Assembly: GCA_913041535.1 (NCBI GenBank)
Contig: CAJWJK010000004.1
Coordinates: forward strand, 1-64,000
Source of the DNA: an uncultured Alphaproteobacteria bacterium
GTDB lineage: Bacteria > Pseudomonadota > Alphaproteobacteria > VGEJ01
Direction of reading: 5' to 3'
Length of the DNA: 64,000 nt
The notes beneath the pieces are model-generated. The model was not told the DNA's origin, made no database searches, and was given only the letters and a program-made list of their open reading frames with translations. The position numbers were made by a program, and so were the translations under genes. Below, piece after piece: positions 56,003 through 64,000 of this stretch (position 1 is its first letter; each line of letters opens with the position of its first letter).

Positions 56003-56703
56003 CAGTCAAGATTCTGAATGGAATAAAAATCGTAGCGAAGTCCGAGCGCGGAAAGAACAGTACGGGTTAATGTATCGACAATTAATTCGACACGCTCTTC
56101 GTCCACCTCGCGCCAACCGAGTCGAGCTAGGATTACTGGTCGCCCAATACCAAATATCCAACATTGCCCGAGTATCGCGTGTGAAATAATTTTTGATTGA
56201 TCCTCATCCACATCGCCACCATGAGCGGCGACCACTAATTCACAGACCGCATCCTGCATTGGCGTAATATGACCGTTTAGGACACGATCAAATGCAAACG
56301 TCGGGTGCATCACCTCGCGTAACATCAACTGAAATCTCGAACGAGGGAACTGGTCCGATAACTGCATTACAATTAATCGGTAAACAAACGTCCTTACTAC
56401 TCTGCCGAGCTTTTCCCGATCCCCAGCAGCTGTTTGGATACCATTCTTCAGCTCTCCTATAAGGACCGTCCTTAATGGCTCCGTATCCGAAATCAATTTA
56501 TCAATAACAGCACCGTAAAGGCGCGCTTTCCCCCCGAAATAGTAGGTTATAGCTGAAAGATTTACACCGGCCGCTTCGGTAAGTGCACGCGCAGAAACCG
56601 AATCATAACCTTGTTCTGCAAACAAGAGCGTTGCTGTCTCCAATAATCGATTTGCAACCTTCTTGTTAGGGTTCTGTGAATTATTTTCGTTTGCGATGGG
56701 CAC
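56002..56703 (-). CDS. TetR-family regulator of the RND pump
   Basis: 233 residues from a GTG. The helix-turn-helix is at about 20-65: RLLETATLLFAEQGYDSVSA, RALTEAAGVNLSAITYYFGG and K. The C-terminal ligand domain resembles the CerR/DUF1956-type group. A perfect 20-base palindrome overlaps the -10 of its own promoter, so it should repress the tetR-adaptor-permease operon until a ligand binds. The stop overlaps the adaptor start by one base. argE is divergent and shares the intergenic region. Confidence 0.9.
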   Translation of the reverse strand: MPIANENNSQNPNKKVANRLLETATLLFAEQGYDSVSARALTEAAGVNLSAITYYFGGKARLYGAVIDKLISDTEPLRTVLIGELKNGIQTAAGDREKLGRVVRTFVYRLIVMQLSDQFPRSRFQLMLREVMHPTFAFDRVLNGHITPMQDAVCELVVAAHGGDVDEDQSKIISHAILGQCWIFGIGRPVILARLGWREVDEERVELIVDTLTRTVLSALGLRYDFYSIQNLD

Positions 56704-56734
56704 TCTTCAAGAATCCTAGTCAGTCGGTTTAAAT

Positions 56735-56780
56735 TAAAACAAACGTTTGTTTTATACTGACTAAATCACCAACAAGTCAA
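56735..56780 (-). promoter_or_regulatory. Promoter with overlapping TetR operator for the efflux operon
   Basis: Minus-strand TTGACT (56780-56775), 18 bases, TATAAA (56756-56751). A perfect 20-base palindrome, TAAAACAAACGTTTGTTTTA (56735-56754), covers the end of the -10 and the likely start site. This placement is that of an autoregulating TetR-family repressor. The distance to the divergent argE start (113 bases) makes co-control of argE possible but unproven. Confidence 0.8.
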
Positions 56781-56866
56781 TCCCTATCGCACACTATCCC
56801 CCTTTGACTGGACCCAATGAGATAGAGTTACTAAGGTTCTAGAACAATTGGCTTTGGGGATAGCTT

Positions 56867-58036
56867 ATGCCAGATATGACGTACAGTTCTATTGAGATGA
56901 TAAAGAAGCTGATCAGCTTTGATACCACTAGCCGAGAATCTAACCTTGATTTAATTCAGTTCATTGAAAACTATCTCGCTAGCCACGGCATCAAGTCAGA
57001 TATTATTTCCGATGCAACTGGAAATAAGGCAAACCTCTACGCAATAGTGGGGCCAGAATGCGACGGCGGAATCGTATTGTCAGGCCATACGGATGTCGTA
57101 CCCGTAGATGGTCAGACTTGGAATTCAAACCCCTTTGAAGTTCTCGAAACCCCAGAGAAGCTTTATGGCCGTGGCACGAGCGACATGAAGAGTTTCATCG
57201 GGATAGCTCTAGCAAACGTACCCAACATGCTCCAAAGCAACTTAAAAATACCGATTCACCTCTGTTTTTCTTACGACGAGGAAGTTGGATGCCTTGGGAT
57301 TCATGGCTTGGTGCCAAAGTTGTTGGCAACCAAGACCAAACCAGCTGCCTGTATTGTAGGTGAGCCAACAGAAATGAAAGTTGTGAATGCACATAAGGGT
57401 GTTCGCGTCGTTAGGACTCGACTGCGCGGGCTAGAAGCTCATTCAAGTGCCACACACGTGGGTGTCAATGCCGTAATGTTCGCTAGTGAACTAATTACAT
57501 TCCTCAATGATATTGCTGAAGAAATGCGGAAACGCTCGGACCCAGACAGCCGTTTTGAACCGCCATACACAACCCTCAGCGTGGGCACAATTGAAGGAGG
57601 AACCGCGGTTAATATTATTCCAAAAGACTGCGAATTTCATTGGGAACACAGGGTCATACCAGGCACCGATGAAGATGAAATCCTAAACCGTTTCCGCGAC
57701 TACGCCCTTAATCGCGTATTAAGGAAAATGAGAAAAGTCTTTCCCGACTCTAACATCGAGATCGAAGAACTGGCCACAGTGAAGCCTTTAGTGCCGCAAG
57801 ACAATTCGCCAGCAGAGACGTTAGTTTTAGCTCTTACTCACAGCAACCAAACCTATGCAGTATCGTACGGCACCGAGGGTGGCATTCTTCAAACTGATGC
57901 CGAAGTGCCAACTGTCGTCTGCGGACCGGGCAGTATTGCGGAAGCGCATAAACCTAATGAATTCATTGCGTTAAGCGAAATCAAAGCATGCGAGACATTC
58001 GTGACCCGCCTTATCAATTATTGCGCATCTCGGTAG
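56867..58036 (+). CDS. argE: Acetylornithine deacetylase
   Basis: 389 residues. It removes the acetyl group from N-acetylornithine (linear arginine route). M20-fold motifs: LSGHTDVVPVDG (first ligand and catalytic Asp), YGRGTSDMKSF (bridging Asp), FSYDEEVGCLGIHG (catalytic Glu and ligand), IVGEPTEMKVVNAHKG, and GTAVNIIPKDCEFHWEHR of the dimerisation domain; ends with AHKPNEFIALSE. Two possible ATGs, 56867 and 56876. GGGGA lies upstream. M20 enzymes have mixed specificities, but closeness to argD-argF and the SYDEEVGC motif favour ArgE. Confidence 0.9.
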   Translation: MPDMTYSSIEMIKKLISFDTTSRESNLDLIQFIENYLASHGIKSDIISDATGNKANLYAIVGPECDGGIVLSGHTDVVPVDGQTWNSNPFEVLETPEKLYGRGTSDMKSFIGIALANVPNMLQSNLKIPIHLCFSYDEEVGCLGIHGLVPKLLATKTKPAACIVGEPTEMKVVNAHKGVRVVRTRLRGLEAHSSATHVGVNAVMFASELITFLNDIAEEMRKRSDPDSRFEPPYTTLSVGTIEGGTAVNIIPKDCEFHWEHRVIPGTDEDEILNRFRDYALNRVLRKMRKVFPDSNIEIEELATVKPLVPQDNSPAETLVLALTHSNQTYAVSYGTEGGILQTDAEVPTVVCGPGSIAEAHKPNEFIALSEIKACETFVTRLINYCASR

Positions 58037-58052
58037 TTCTCCATAACACGCT

Positions 58053-58071
58053 AGCAACCTTAAGTGTTGCT
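58053..58071. terminator. Weak inverted repeat between argE and argF
   Basis: AGCAAC (58053-58058) and GTTGCT (58066-58071) with a seven-base loop lie 17 bases past the argE stop, between the ends of two convergent genes. No T-run follows, so it may be a weak bidirectional stop or a processed end. Confidence 0.3.
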
Positions 58072-58136
58072 GCACACGGCAAGTGAATTAGTACTGGATG
58101 GTGGAATTTTGGCCCAGTAGAGAATCCTACGTAGTG

Positions 58137-59072
58137 CTAGAGCGCCCTCAAACACCAAGCCAAAATACCCTTCTGCACATGGAGACGATTTTCAGCCTCA
58201 TCCCAAACGACGGAATGCGGTCCATCTATAACAGCGTCTGTTACCTCTTCGCCACGGTGTGCAGGAAGACAATGCATGAAAACAGCATCTTCGCTGGCCT
58301 GCGCTATTAGATTCTCATCAACACAAAAGGGTGTGAGCAGATCGCGCCGGTCGGCATCCCTCCCAACGCTATTCATCGATACCCAAGTATCTGTCACTAC
58401 GCAATCTGCACCTGTTACAGCCTCCAACGGATCCCGAGTCACCAGAATTCTTGCGCCATTGTCACGTGCCCGATCAAGATCTGTCTGTAATGGCGACAGT
58501 TCTTCCGGGCAGGCCACTCTCAAATCAAAAGAGAAGTGTGCTGCAGCCTGTACCCACGTCGCAGCCATATTATTACCATCACCGCACCAAGCTACAATCC
58601 GTCCAGCAATAGGCCCGCGATGTTCCTCAAATGTCATCACATCTGCCATAACTTGGCACGGGTGATTTTGGTCGGTTAGCCCATTGATGACCGGTACATC
58701 CGAATTTTCAGCTAGCTCTGTTAGTGCCTCGTGATTTGCAGCTCGGAGCAAAATTGCATCAACGTAACGCGACAACACTCGCGCAGTATCTCCAATTGTC
58801 TCCCCACGCCCAAGTTGCATATCATCATTATCAAGAACGATAGTGCTGCCCCCTAATTCACGCATACCTACATCAAACGATACCCGAGTACGCGTCGATG
58901 GCCTTTGAAAAATCATTGCCAAAACACGACCATCCAGCAAATGACTATATTTTGTATCGTTTTTTTCAACCTCTCTGCGCGCATTTTTTATATCCACCGC
59001 ACCATCCAAGATATTGCGTAGAGTTGGACTTCCAAGCGCGTCAAAGTCAATAAAATGACGTAACACTCCCAT
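58137..59072 (-). CDS. argF: Ornithine carbamoyltransferase
   Basis: 311 residues from the ATG at 59072, which overlaps the argD stop by one base (TGATG); a frame nine codons longer exists. It makes citrulline from ornithine and carbamoyl phosphate. Carbamoyl-phosphate loop [13 protein letters not shown] (STRT at 59-62), [30 protein letters not shown] (the ornithine loop) and [19 protein letters not shown] near the end. Full length. Confidence 0.95.
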   Translation of the reverse strand: MGVLRHFIDFDALGSPTLRNILDGAVDIKNARREVEKNDTKYSHLLDGRVLAMIFQRPSTRTRVSFDVGMRELGGSTIVLDNDDMQLGRGETIGDTARVLSRYVDAILLRAANHEALTELAENSDVPVINGLTDQNHPCQVMADVMTFEEHRGPIAGRIVAWCGDGNNMAATWVQAAAHFSFDLRVACPEELSPLQTDLDRARDNGARILVTRDPLEAVTGADCVVTDTWVSMNSVGRDADRRDLLTPFCVDENLIAQASEDAVFMHCLPAHRGEEVTDAVIDGPHSVVWDEAENRLHVQKGILAWCLRAL

Positions 59073-60241
59073 CAGGACACCTGAGAGCATACGCGGCACA
59101 AAACAGCAATTGCTTCGTCGATTTGCCCCTCTTCAACATTTAGTGGGGGCAACAGGCGCACCACATTGTCCGCTGCTATCACGACCAGTAACCCTTCGCC
59201 CCGTGCTACATCGATAACTTCTGTATTGGGCAGAACACATTTAAGACCAAGCATCAAACCACGACCACGCACACTCTCAAACACTGCACTATTCTCTACA
59301 ACGAGTGTCTCAAGGCGCTCTCGAAGCAAGGTGCCTCTCGACTCAACTTGTTGCAAAAACCCAGGAGCAAGCATTAAGTCTAGGACCGAGTTGGCAACTG
59401 AGCAGGCTAATGGATTGCCCCCGAAGGTAGAGCCATGTGTGCCCGCTATCATGCCAGCAGCAGCTCGTTCAGTAGATAAACACGCACTAATTGGAAATCC
59501 AGCACCAAGAGCCTTTGCGCTAGCCATAACATCGGGAATAACGTCGTCCCATTCGTGTGCAAACAGACGCCCTGTTCGCCCCATGCCACACTGAACTTCA
59601 TCAAAAAATAATAATATTCCGCGCTCGTCTGCTATCTCACGCAAAGATTGCAGAAAACCTTCGGGCGCAACATTGATACCTGTTTCACCTTGTATAGGCT
59701 CAACCAATATTCCAGCGGTCTCTGGTCCAACAGCTGCGCGCACTGCATCAACATCACCAAACGGAACCTGGTCAAACCCTTCAAGTAAAGGGGCAAATCC
59801 CTCTATGTGCTTGGCTTGGTTTCCGGCAGAAATGGCTGCTATTGTTCGCCCATGAAAGGCTCCCCCAAACGTTATTATCCGATGGCGTTCAGGCATGCCT
59901 AAATGATAATGGAATTTTCGGATTAACTTAATGCCGCATTCTAGGGCCTCTCCACCCGAATTTCCAAAAAAGACAGTGTCCGCAAAAGTCGATAAAACAA
60001 GACGCTCAGCCAAGCGTTCCTGCTCCGGAATACGATATAGATTTGAAACGTGGCACAAAGCAGCCGCCTGTTTCTGAATGGTTTCCGTTATGTGATCATT
60101 CGCATGCCCAAAGGCCGTCACGGCAATACCTGAGCCAAAATCAAGATATTTTTTTCCATCCTCTCCATATAGGTAAGCGCCCTCGCCCCGCTCAAAGGCC
60201 AAGTCGATTCTCGCATAGGTCGGCATAGAGACAGAAATCAT
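59072..60241 (-). CDS. argD: Acetylornithine aminotransferase
   Basis: 389 residues, ATG with GGAGG five bases upstream. PLP-dependent, makes N-acetylornithine from the semialdehyde and often also serves DAP synthesis (DapC activity), which would fit because no separate dapC is seen here. [45 protein letters not shown] lysine K243 in [27 protein letters not shown]. First gene of argD-argF with a good promoter upstream. Confidence 0.95.
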   Translation of the reverse strand: MISVSMPTYARIDLAFERGEGAYLYGEDGKKYLDFGSGIAVTAFGHANDHITETIQKQAAALCHVSNLYRIPEQERLAERLVLSTFADTVFFGNSGGEALECGIKLIRKFHYHLGMPERHRIITFGGAFHGRTIAAISAGNQAKHIEGFAPLLEGFDQVPFGDVDAVRAAVGPETAGILVEPIQGETGINVAPEGFLQSLREIADERGILLFFDEVQCGMGRTGRLFAHEWDDVIPDVMASAKALGAGFPISACLSTERAAAGMIAGTHGSTFGGNPLACSVANSVLDLMLAPGFLQQVESRGTLLRERLETLVVENSAVFESVRGRGLMLGLKCVLPNTEVIDVARGEGLLVVIAADNVVRLLPPLNVEEGQIDEAIAVLCRVCSQVS

Positions 60242-60291
60242 GTCAACCTCCTGACACAGCAGTGCACTCCAGATCGCGCGAAAAAGCGCAA

Positions 60292-60320
60292 AGTATGAGA
60301 AGGGGCAAGATGGATGTCAA
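60292..60320 (-). promoter_or_regulatory. Promoter of argD-argF
   Basis: Minus strand TTGACA (60320-60315), 17 bases, CATACT (60297-60292). Perfect -35, four of six at -10, ideal spacing, 50 bases ahead of the argD ATG. No ARG-box type operator is obvious. Confidence 0.7.
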
Positions 60321-60335
60321 TTAAGAGCTATATCT

Positions 60336-61190
60336 TCAGGTTTTCAACTTGTATCCACGTGCAAACATCTGGTGACACACAATGGCTAGGAATACGTTAA
60401 CTGCTGCCACTACAAGCACACCAATAGAGACCGAAGCATCAGCATGCCCTATAAAACCGTAGCGGATACCGTCAATCAGGTAAAAAAATGGGTTCATATG
60501 ACTTACTATGAAAAAAAATTTCGGGAGACTCTCAACTGAATAAAACGTGCCAGAAAGAAACACCAGAGGCGTAACAATAAAATTTGTCACCCCCGCAAGG
60601 AAATCAAATTTTTCAGCCCATATGGCAACTATGATACCAAACAGTGCCATCATGGTAGCCGCCGCAATAGCAAAGTAGGCTACTATAAATGGATCATGCA
60701 AAGGCAAGGGCTCTATGAAGGACATGACAACTGCCATCACCATACCAACCGTCACCCCAACTGCAATTCCACGCGTAATTCCACCCCCAGCAAAGCCCAA
60801 AGTCAGTTCAGTCGCGGTCAATGGCGGCATCAGCACATCGACAATACACCCCTGAACTTTTGCAATCATGATCGATGAGGTGGTGTTTGCGAAAGCATTC
60901 TGCGTAATGGCCATCATGATAAGACCTGGCGCTAAAAAAACCAGAAAAGGCACCCCTTCAATACCTCGGCCAGTCTCACCAAACGCGATGCTAAACACCA
61001 TTAGAAATAATAACGACGTTATAAGTGGCGCTATCAACGTTTGGGTAAAAACCTTAGCAAACCTTTCTACTTCCTTAAAATACAGCGTTTTAAGGCCTAC
61101 CCAATTGACCTTACCGAATCCCTGTACACTATTAACTGTTAGAATTGTTTTTCCTTCATTGCCACTCATTGGCTCTTTTTCTGTATTCAA
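60336..61190 (-). CDS. ABC-2 type transporter permease
   Basis: 284 residues with about six membrane helices. PLITSLLFLMVFSIAFGETG, APGLIMMAITQNAFANTTSS, VLMPPLTATELTLGFAGGGI, PLVFLSGTFYSVESLP and NPFFYLIDGIRYGFIG follow the YadH/NodJ pattern. It exports a drug, lipid or polysaccharide with an ATPase that is not next to it in this window. ATG at 61190, ten bases after the mscS stop. The ATPase would be expected on the other side of the window edge or elsewhere. Confidence 0.85.
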   Translation of the reverse strand: MNTEKEPMSGNEGKTILTVNSVQGFGKVNWVGLKTLYFKEVERFAKVFTQTLIAPLITSLLFLMVFSIAFGETGRGIEGVPFLVFLAPGLIMMAITQNAFANTTSSIMIAKVQGCIVDVLMPPLTATELTLGFAGGGITRGIAVGVTVGMVMAVVMSFIEPLPLHDPFIVAYFAIAAATMMALFGIIVAIWAEKFDFLAGVTNFIVTPLVFLSGTFYSVESLPKFFFIVSHMNPFFYLIDGIRYGFIGHADASVSIGVLVVAAVNVFLAIVCHQMFARGYKLKT

Positions 61191-61200
61191 TGCCGATGCC

Positions 61201-63435
61201 TTACGAAGTCTTATTACTCAAAGAATCAGTTACTGATTCCCCAGATGCAGTCCGTGCCTCTAGTTCTATTCGTGCAGGAGGAGCTTTTCCATCTTTATCC
61301 ACTCCAAAATAGACAGTCTGATGTGGGAATGGCATCTCTATACCGACCTCATCAAATCGCTTTTTCATTCGCCTATTAAATTCCCGCCCTACTGACCACT
61401 GTTCAATCGGCTCGGTAGTTAAACGTGCACGAATAATTACAGCTGAATCCTCAAACCTATCAACACCCATAATTTCAAGTGGAGATATGATCTTGTCAGC
61501 ATATTCAGGATCAGCACGCATTTCCGTGTCGATTCCCCGCAACACCTCTACAACTTCATCCGTGTCTTCTTGATAAGCAACTCCGACATCTAAAACATAA
61601 CGTGAATACTCTTTAGTCATGTTCGTTAACGTTCCGACAGCGCTGAATGGCACGATGTGAACATTTCCTGACAGATCCCGCAGCACTATAGTGCGCACCG
61701 TTAGCTTCTCTACACGACCACCTTGACCATTAATAATTGCTACATCGCCAACCTTTACTTGATCTTCAAACAGAATAAATGCCCCAGTGATTACGTCTTT
61801 GACGAGAGTTTGTGCACCAAAGCCAACGGCTAATCCAATAACACCAGCCCCAGCTAAAAGTGGACCGATATCAATACCAAGCGAGGACAATACGGAGAGC
61901 GTGGCAACTGTTGCAATAACCACCAGAGCAGAGTTCTTAGCTAATGGTAGAAGAGTTCTAGCACGGGCGCTGCGCTCCACTAAAGTTCCGTCCACGGCGG
62001 TATATCCCTCAAGGTACCGCACGATAAATCCGCTTGTTGTTTCCCATGCTATGACCGCAATCAACACCACTAAAGCGATCTCTAGACCGCTAGAAATGAC
62101 ACCCCGTCCAACGTCTCCAGTCAGCCAAGAGAAAACGGCAATTGACCAGGCCTCAGCAATTACCAGTGCCGCAAGAAGATATATTGCAACATCCGAAACT
62201 TTCTTCACCCCAGAAATATAAGCGTTTGCTCTCTTTTCCAACTGCGGAAAATTATCCGAAAGTAAGTTTCCGATAGTGAACATCCTCTTTATTCCCTGCC
62301 GTACTACAAACAATGCAAAACGCGCGACCACTAGAGTAATTATGGAAAGCGCGGTAGCACGAGCTATAAAAGCGAAACCACCAACCACTTCCAGAGCCCA
62401 AACAATGTAGGAAACCAACAAATAAACTATTGTAGGAATGTGCCAAATATCAGCAAGACGATCCCTAATGATCTGCAATCCCTTAAAGATTGCCACACCG
62501 TCGCCCCTGATCCAGCTAGCGACCGCACGACGAACTTGAAGAATAAACACGAATATTAAAACAAATTGGAAAAACCCAAACAGCTTTGCCAAGACTGCAA
62601 TACCAAGGTGCGGCATGCCTAACGCTTCAGCTCCCCCTGCAAGAAAATACCCATACACAGGTATCACCATCAACCGACTCACCCAGATCAAAATGTATGC
62701 CGCATCCTCGTCTCCAATATCGAAGAGTCTCAGTTGTGGCATTGTGGGTCGTAGAAGCAATTTCATTATTGAGTAAAGAAAAGCTGAGAACGTTATCGCG
62801 TGAACTAGGGACAAACCGACCACACGAACTGTGTCTTCTGGCTGTATGATTGTAAGGGTTGCCAGCGCCGCAATATAAAAAGCAGCAACAGGGATTAACT
62901 CTAAAAGACCATAAGCCAGCAGTAATGCTAAACGCACTGGCCTACTTGAAAAACCTATCCCTGCGAGCGCATTCCTGACCCCTCCAAGTCCAAAATTAAC
63001 CAGCCACCGAATAGCAAAGGCGAAAACTATGGTGACCGCGACTTTTGCTAATAGGGACAACCAGTTCTGGTACCGATCCGGCGTCTCAACCTCTTTTCGC
63101 AACCAAGAGGCTAAGCCAGCAAAACTATCCCCATCAGCTTGAGTGAATAGGATGTTCTGCATTGATCCAAGCTGAAGAGATATATCATCGATAACTGAGG
63201 CTATGCCCGTTGGCTCTATCGTACGCGTTACGTTTATACCCTGTAGCGTCCGAAGGTGTTCAATGAAAGTTTGTCTCTCCGTCTCGTCCTCAATCATATC
63301 AATGAGAGAATCGAGATGTTCTGGCTCAGGCAAGACAGTACTCTCTGCAGACGAGATGCTTAAAGAGCAAAACAAAATTAGAAGCGCTAAAACAACAGCT
63401 CTAGCCTGTAAGACAATATCAAGTATTGGATTCAT
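61201..63435 (-). CDS. Large MscS-family mechanosensitive channel
   Basis: 744 residues. A signal peptide (about 1-30), a periplasmic helical part, about ten transmembrane helices in the middle, and the conserved MscS pore and cytoplasmic domain in the last 270 residues: LSSLGIDIGPLLAGAGVIGL, AVGFGAQTLVKDVITGAFIL, FEDQVKVGDVAIINGQGGRV, TVRTIVLRDLSGNVHIVPFS. It opens under membrane tension on osmotic downshock. Longer than E. coli MscS (286), closer to the YbdG/YnaI/KefA-like groups. Ends just before the ABC-2 permease. Confidence 0.88.
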   Translation of the reverse strand: MNPILDIVLQARAVVLALLILFCSLSISSAESTVLPEPEHLDSLIDMIEDETERQTFIEHLRTLQGINVTRTIEPTGIASVIDDISLQLGSMQNILFTQADGDSFAGLASWLRKEVETPDRYQNWLSLLAKVAVTIVFAFAIRWLVNFGLGGVRNALAGIGFSSRPVRLALLLAYGLLELIPVAAFYIAALATLTIIQPEDTVRVVGLSLVHAITFSAFLYSIMKLLLRPTMPQLRLFDIGDEDAAYILIWVSRLMVIPVYGYFLAGGAEALGMPHLGIAVLAKLFGFFQFVLIFVFILQVRRAVASWIRGDGVAIFKGLQIIRDRLADIWHIPTIVYLLVSYIVWALEVVGGFAFIARATALSIITLVVARFALFVVRQGIKRMFTIGNLLSDNFPQLEKRANAYISGVKKVSDVAIYLLAALVIAEAWSIAVFSWLTGDVGRGVISSGLEIALVVLIAVIAWETTSGFIVRYLEGYTAVDGTLVERSARARTLLPLAKNSALVVIATVATLSVLSSLGIDIGPLLAGAGVIGLAVGFGAQTLVKDVITGAFILFEDQVKVGDVAIINGQGGRVEKLTVRTIVLRDLSGNVHIVPFSAVGTLTNMTKEYSRYVLDVGVAYQEDTDEVVEVLRGIDTEMRADPEYADKIISPLEIMGVDRFEDSAVIIRARLTTEPIEQWSVGREFNRRMKKRFDEVGIEMPFPHQTVYFGVDKDGKAPPARIELEARTASGESVTDSLSNKTS

Positions 63436-63842
63436 TATTACCTATGATACACGCAATACACATTTTATCATCGTTTGACATAGACTCCGCTCTAACACGC
63501 CACAAGCACCACATGTATCGTGAAACTTCTCTAACGTGCTTACACCACCCGCAATTCTGAAAGACCACAAAATAAAACAACCGCATGTATCGTCAATCTA
63601 GGTGCTATTATACACATAAAATGGTTTAAGAAGCGCGCATAGGTGGCTAAAGGCCTGCCAAAGGCAACAGCAGCCTAACTGTGTAATTCTAACGATCTTT
63701 ACTAGGGTGCTTCGCATATTCGAAAGATAGTGTTATTATAGCCGCAATATGCCCACGGAATAGATAAATAGATGGGCTAAAACAAACGTGGATAACGGTA
63801 CACTGGTTCCGGGATCACTTGAATATAGGGAGGGTAGGAGAT
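63436..63842. other. Intergenic region upstream of the Tat-signal gene
   Basis: About 400 bases between divergent genes. It contains a good ribosome site (GGTAGGAG) at its right end and a few AT-rich -10-like boxes (TATTAT near 63732) without convincing -35 partners. No gene, RNA or repeat recognised. Confidence 0.35.
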
Positions 63843-64000
63843 ATGGCCCAACGGAAAGGCAAAAGGATTACCAGACGCCGTGCCTTGAAGGCAGGCGCTC
63901 AAGGACTCGCTTTAACATCTGCCATTGGGATTGCACCCAAGTATCTGATAAGCCCAGCAAGAGCAACAGGTCTAGCATCGGGAATGACCGGTGGGCCAAC
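63843..64000 (+). CDS. Tat-exported protein, 5' part, cut by window edge
   Basis: 52 codons in the window from an ATG with GGTAGGAG upstream. The N-terminus is a twin-arginine signal: ITRRRALKAG followed by AQGLALTSAIGIAPKYLI. The first residues after it, GLASGMTGGP, resemble the start of some ABC-transporter solute-binding proteins, but the piece is too short to name the family. It is divergent from mscS. Confidence 0.7.
   Translation, partial: MAQRKGKRITRRRALKAGAQGLALTSAIGIAPKYLISPARATGLASGMTGGP

Noticed and set aside
1-64000. CRISPR arrays, insertion sequences, prophage or toxin-antitoxin modules
   Set aside because: No regularly spaced repeats, transposase, integrase, phage structural gene or toxin-antitoxin pair was recognised on either strand.

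Overview
The window reads as a chromosomal segment of an alphaproteobacterium of moderate GC, probably a free-living and quite possibly marine member of the Rhodospirillales-like lineages. Evidence seen in the sequence: the block rpmH-rnpA-yidD-yidC-engB-argB-HAD-dapD-dapE-truA/fmt/def, a fused TrpE-TrpG anthranilate synthase, lptM wedged between argH and lysA, envC-ctpA-yibQ-rppH, metZ-apaG, etfB-etfA-hbd, and a two-domain NfuA-type scaffold opening with an MFIQTE-like start. A coenzyme-B12-dependent (class II) ribonucleotide reductase begins at the left edge. A protein closely resembling DMSP demethylase (DmdA) is the main hint of a marine habitat; the taxonomic placement is inference.

Layout. 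1-7.3 kb (minus strand): start of nrdJ; an envelope/division run plsC - ydcF-like - gmhB-like HAD - ftsX - ftsE with overlapping genes; then argH-lptM-lysA. 7.9-11 kb: a small DUF378 membrane protein and hbd/etfA/etfB for acyl-CoA oxidation. 11.1-24.9 kb is the accessory part: ABM-domain protein, hotdog thioesterase, class II aldolase, two alpha/beta hydrolases, DMT exporter, secreted serine hydrolase, DmdA-like protein, a stretch of gene remnants beside tRNA-Arg(ACG), a coiled-coil lipoprotein, a P1-family self-processing peptidase, gamma-glutamyltransferase and a secreted PA14-domain protein. 25.3-38.9 kb: core block for translation, membrane insertion, arginine and lysine synthesis and formyl-methionine metabolism, with an unusual Nfu scaffold carrying an extra degenerate Nfu domain. 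39-46.2 kb (minus): rppH, yibQ, ctpA, envC, two Dabb-domain paralogues, trpE(G). 46.4-51.6 kb: tRNA-Gly(CCC), a radical SAM protein of unknown function, metZ, apaG, folE, trkH. 51.6-56.8 kb: an RND efflux pair with its TetR regulator and a clear operator/promoter. 56.9-63.4 kb: argE facing argD-argF, an ABC-2 permease and a large MscS-type channel. The right edge holds the start of a Tat-exported protein.

How it fits together. Arginine synthesis is spread over four places (argH, argB, argE, argDF) and lysine/DAP synthesis over two (lysA, dapDE). The envelope genes (ftsEX, envC, ctpA, yibQ, yidC, lptM) cover septal hydrolase activation, insertion and LPS assembly. In known systems FtsEX activates EnvC, and both are present here 40 kb apart.

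I did not find a clearly new multi-gene defence or mobile system and no CRISPR array. The most unusual items are the DmdA-like protein with a glycine-cleavage-type motif in place of the DmdA-type one, the internally deleted lipoprotein pseudogene next to tRNA-Arg, the three-domain Nfu protein, the six-cysteine radical SAM protein, and a glyoxalase-fold protein with a histone-like basic tail. Start codons were re-chosen where ribosome-binding sites or family length argued against the longest frame. All family assignments are from reading the sequence and from memory of the families, without database searches.
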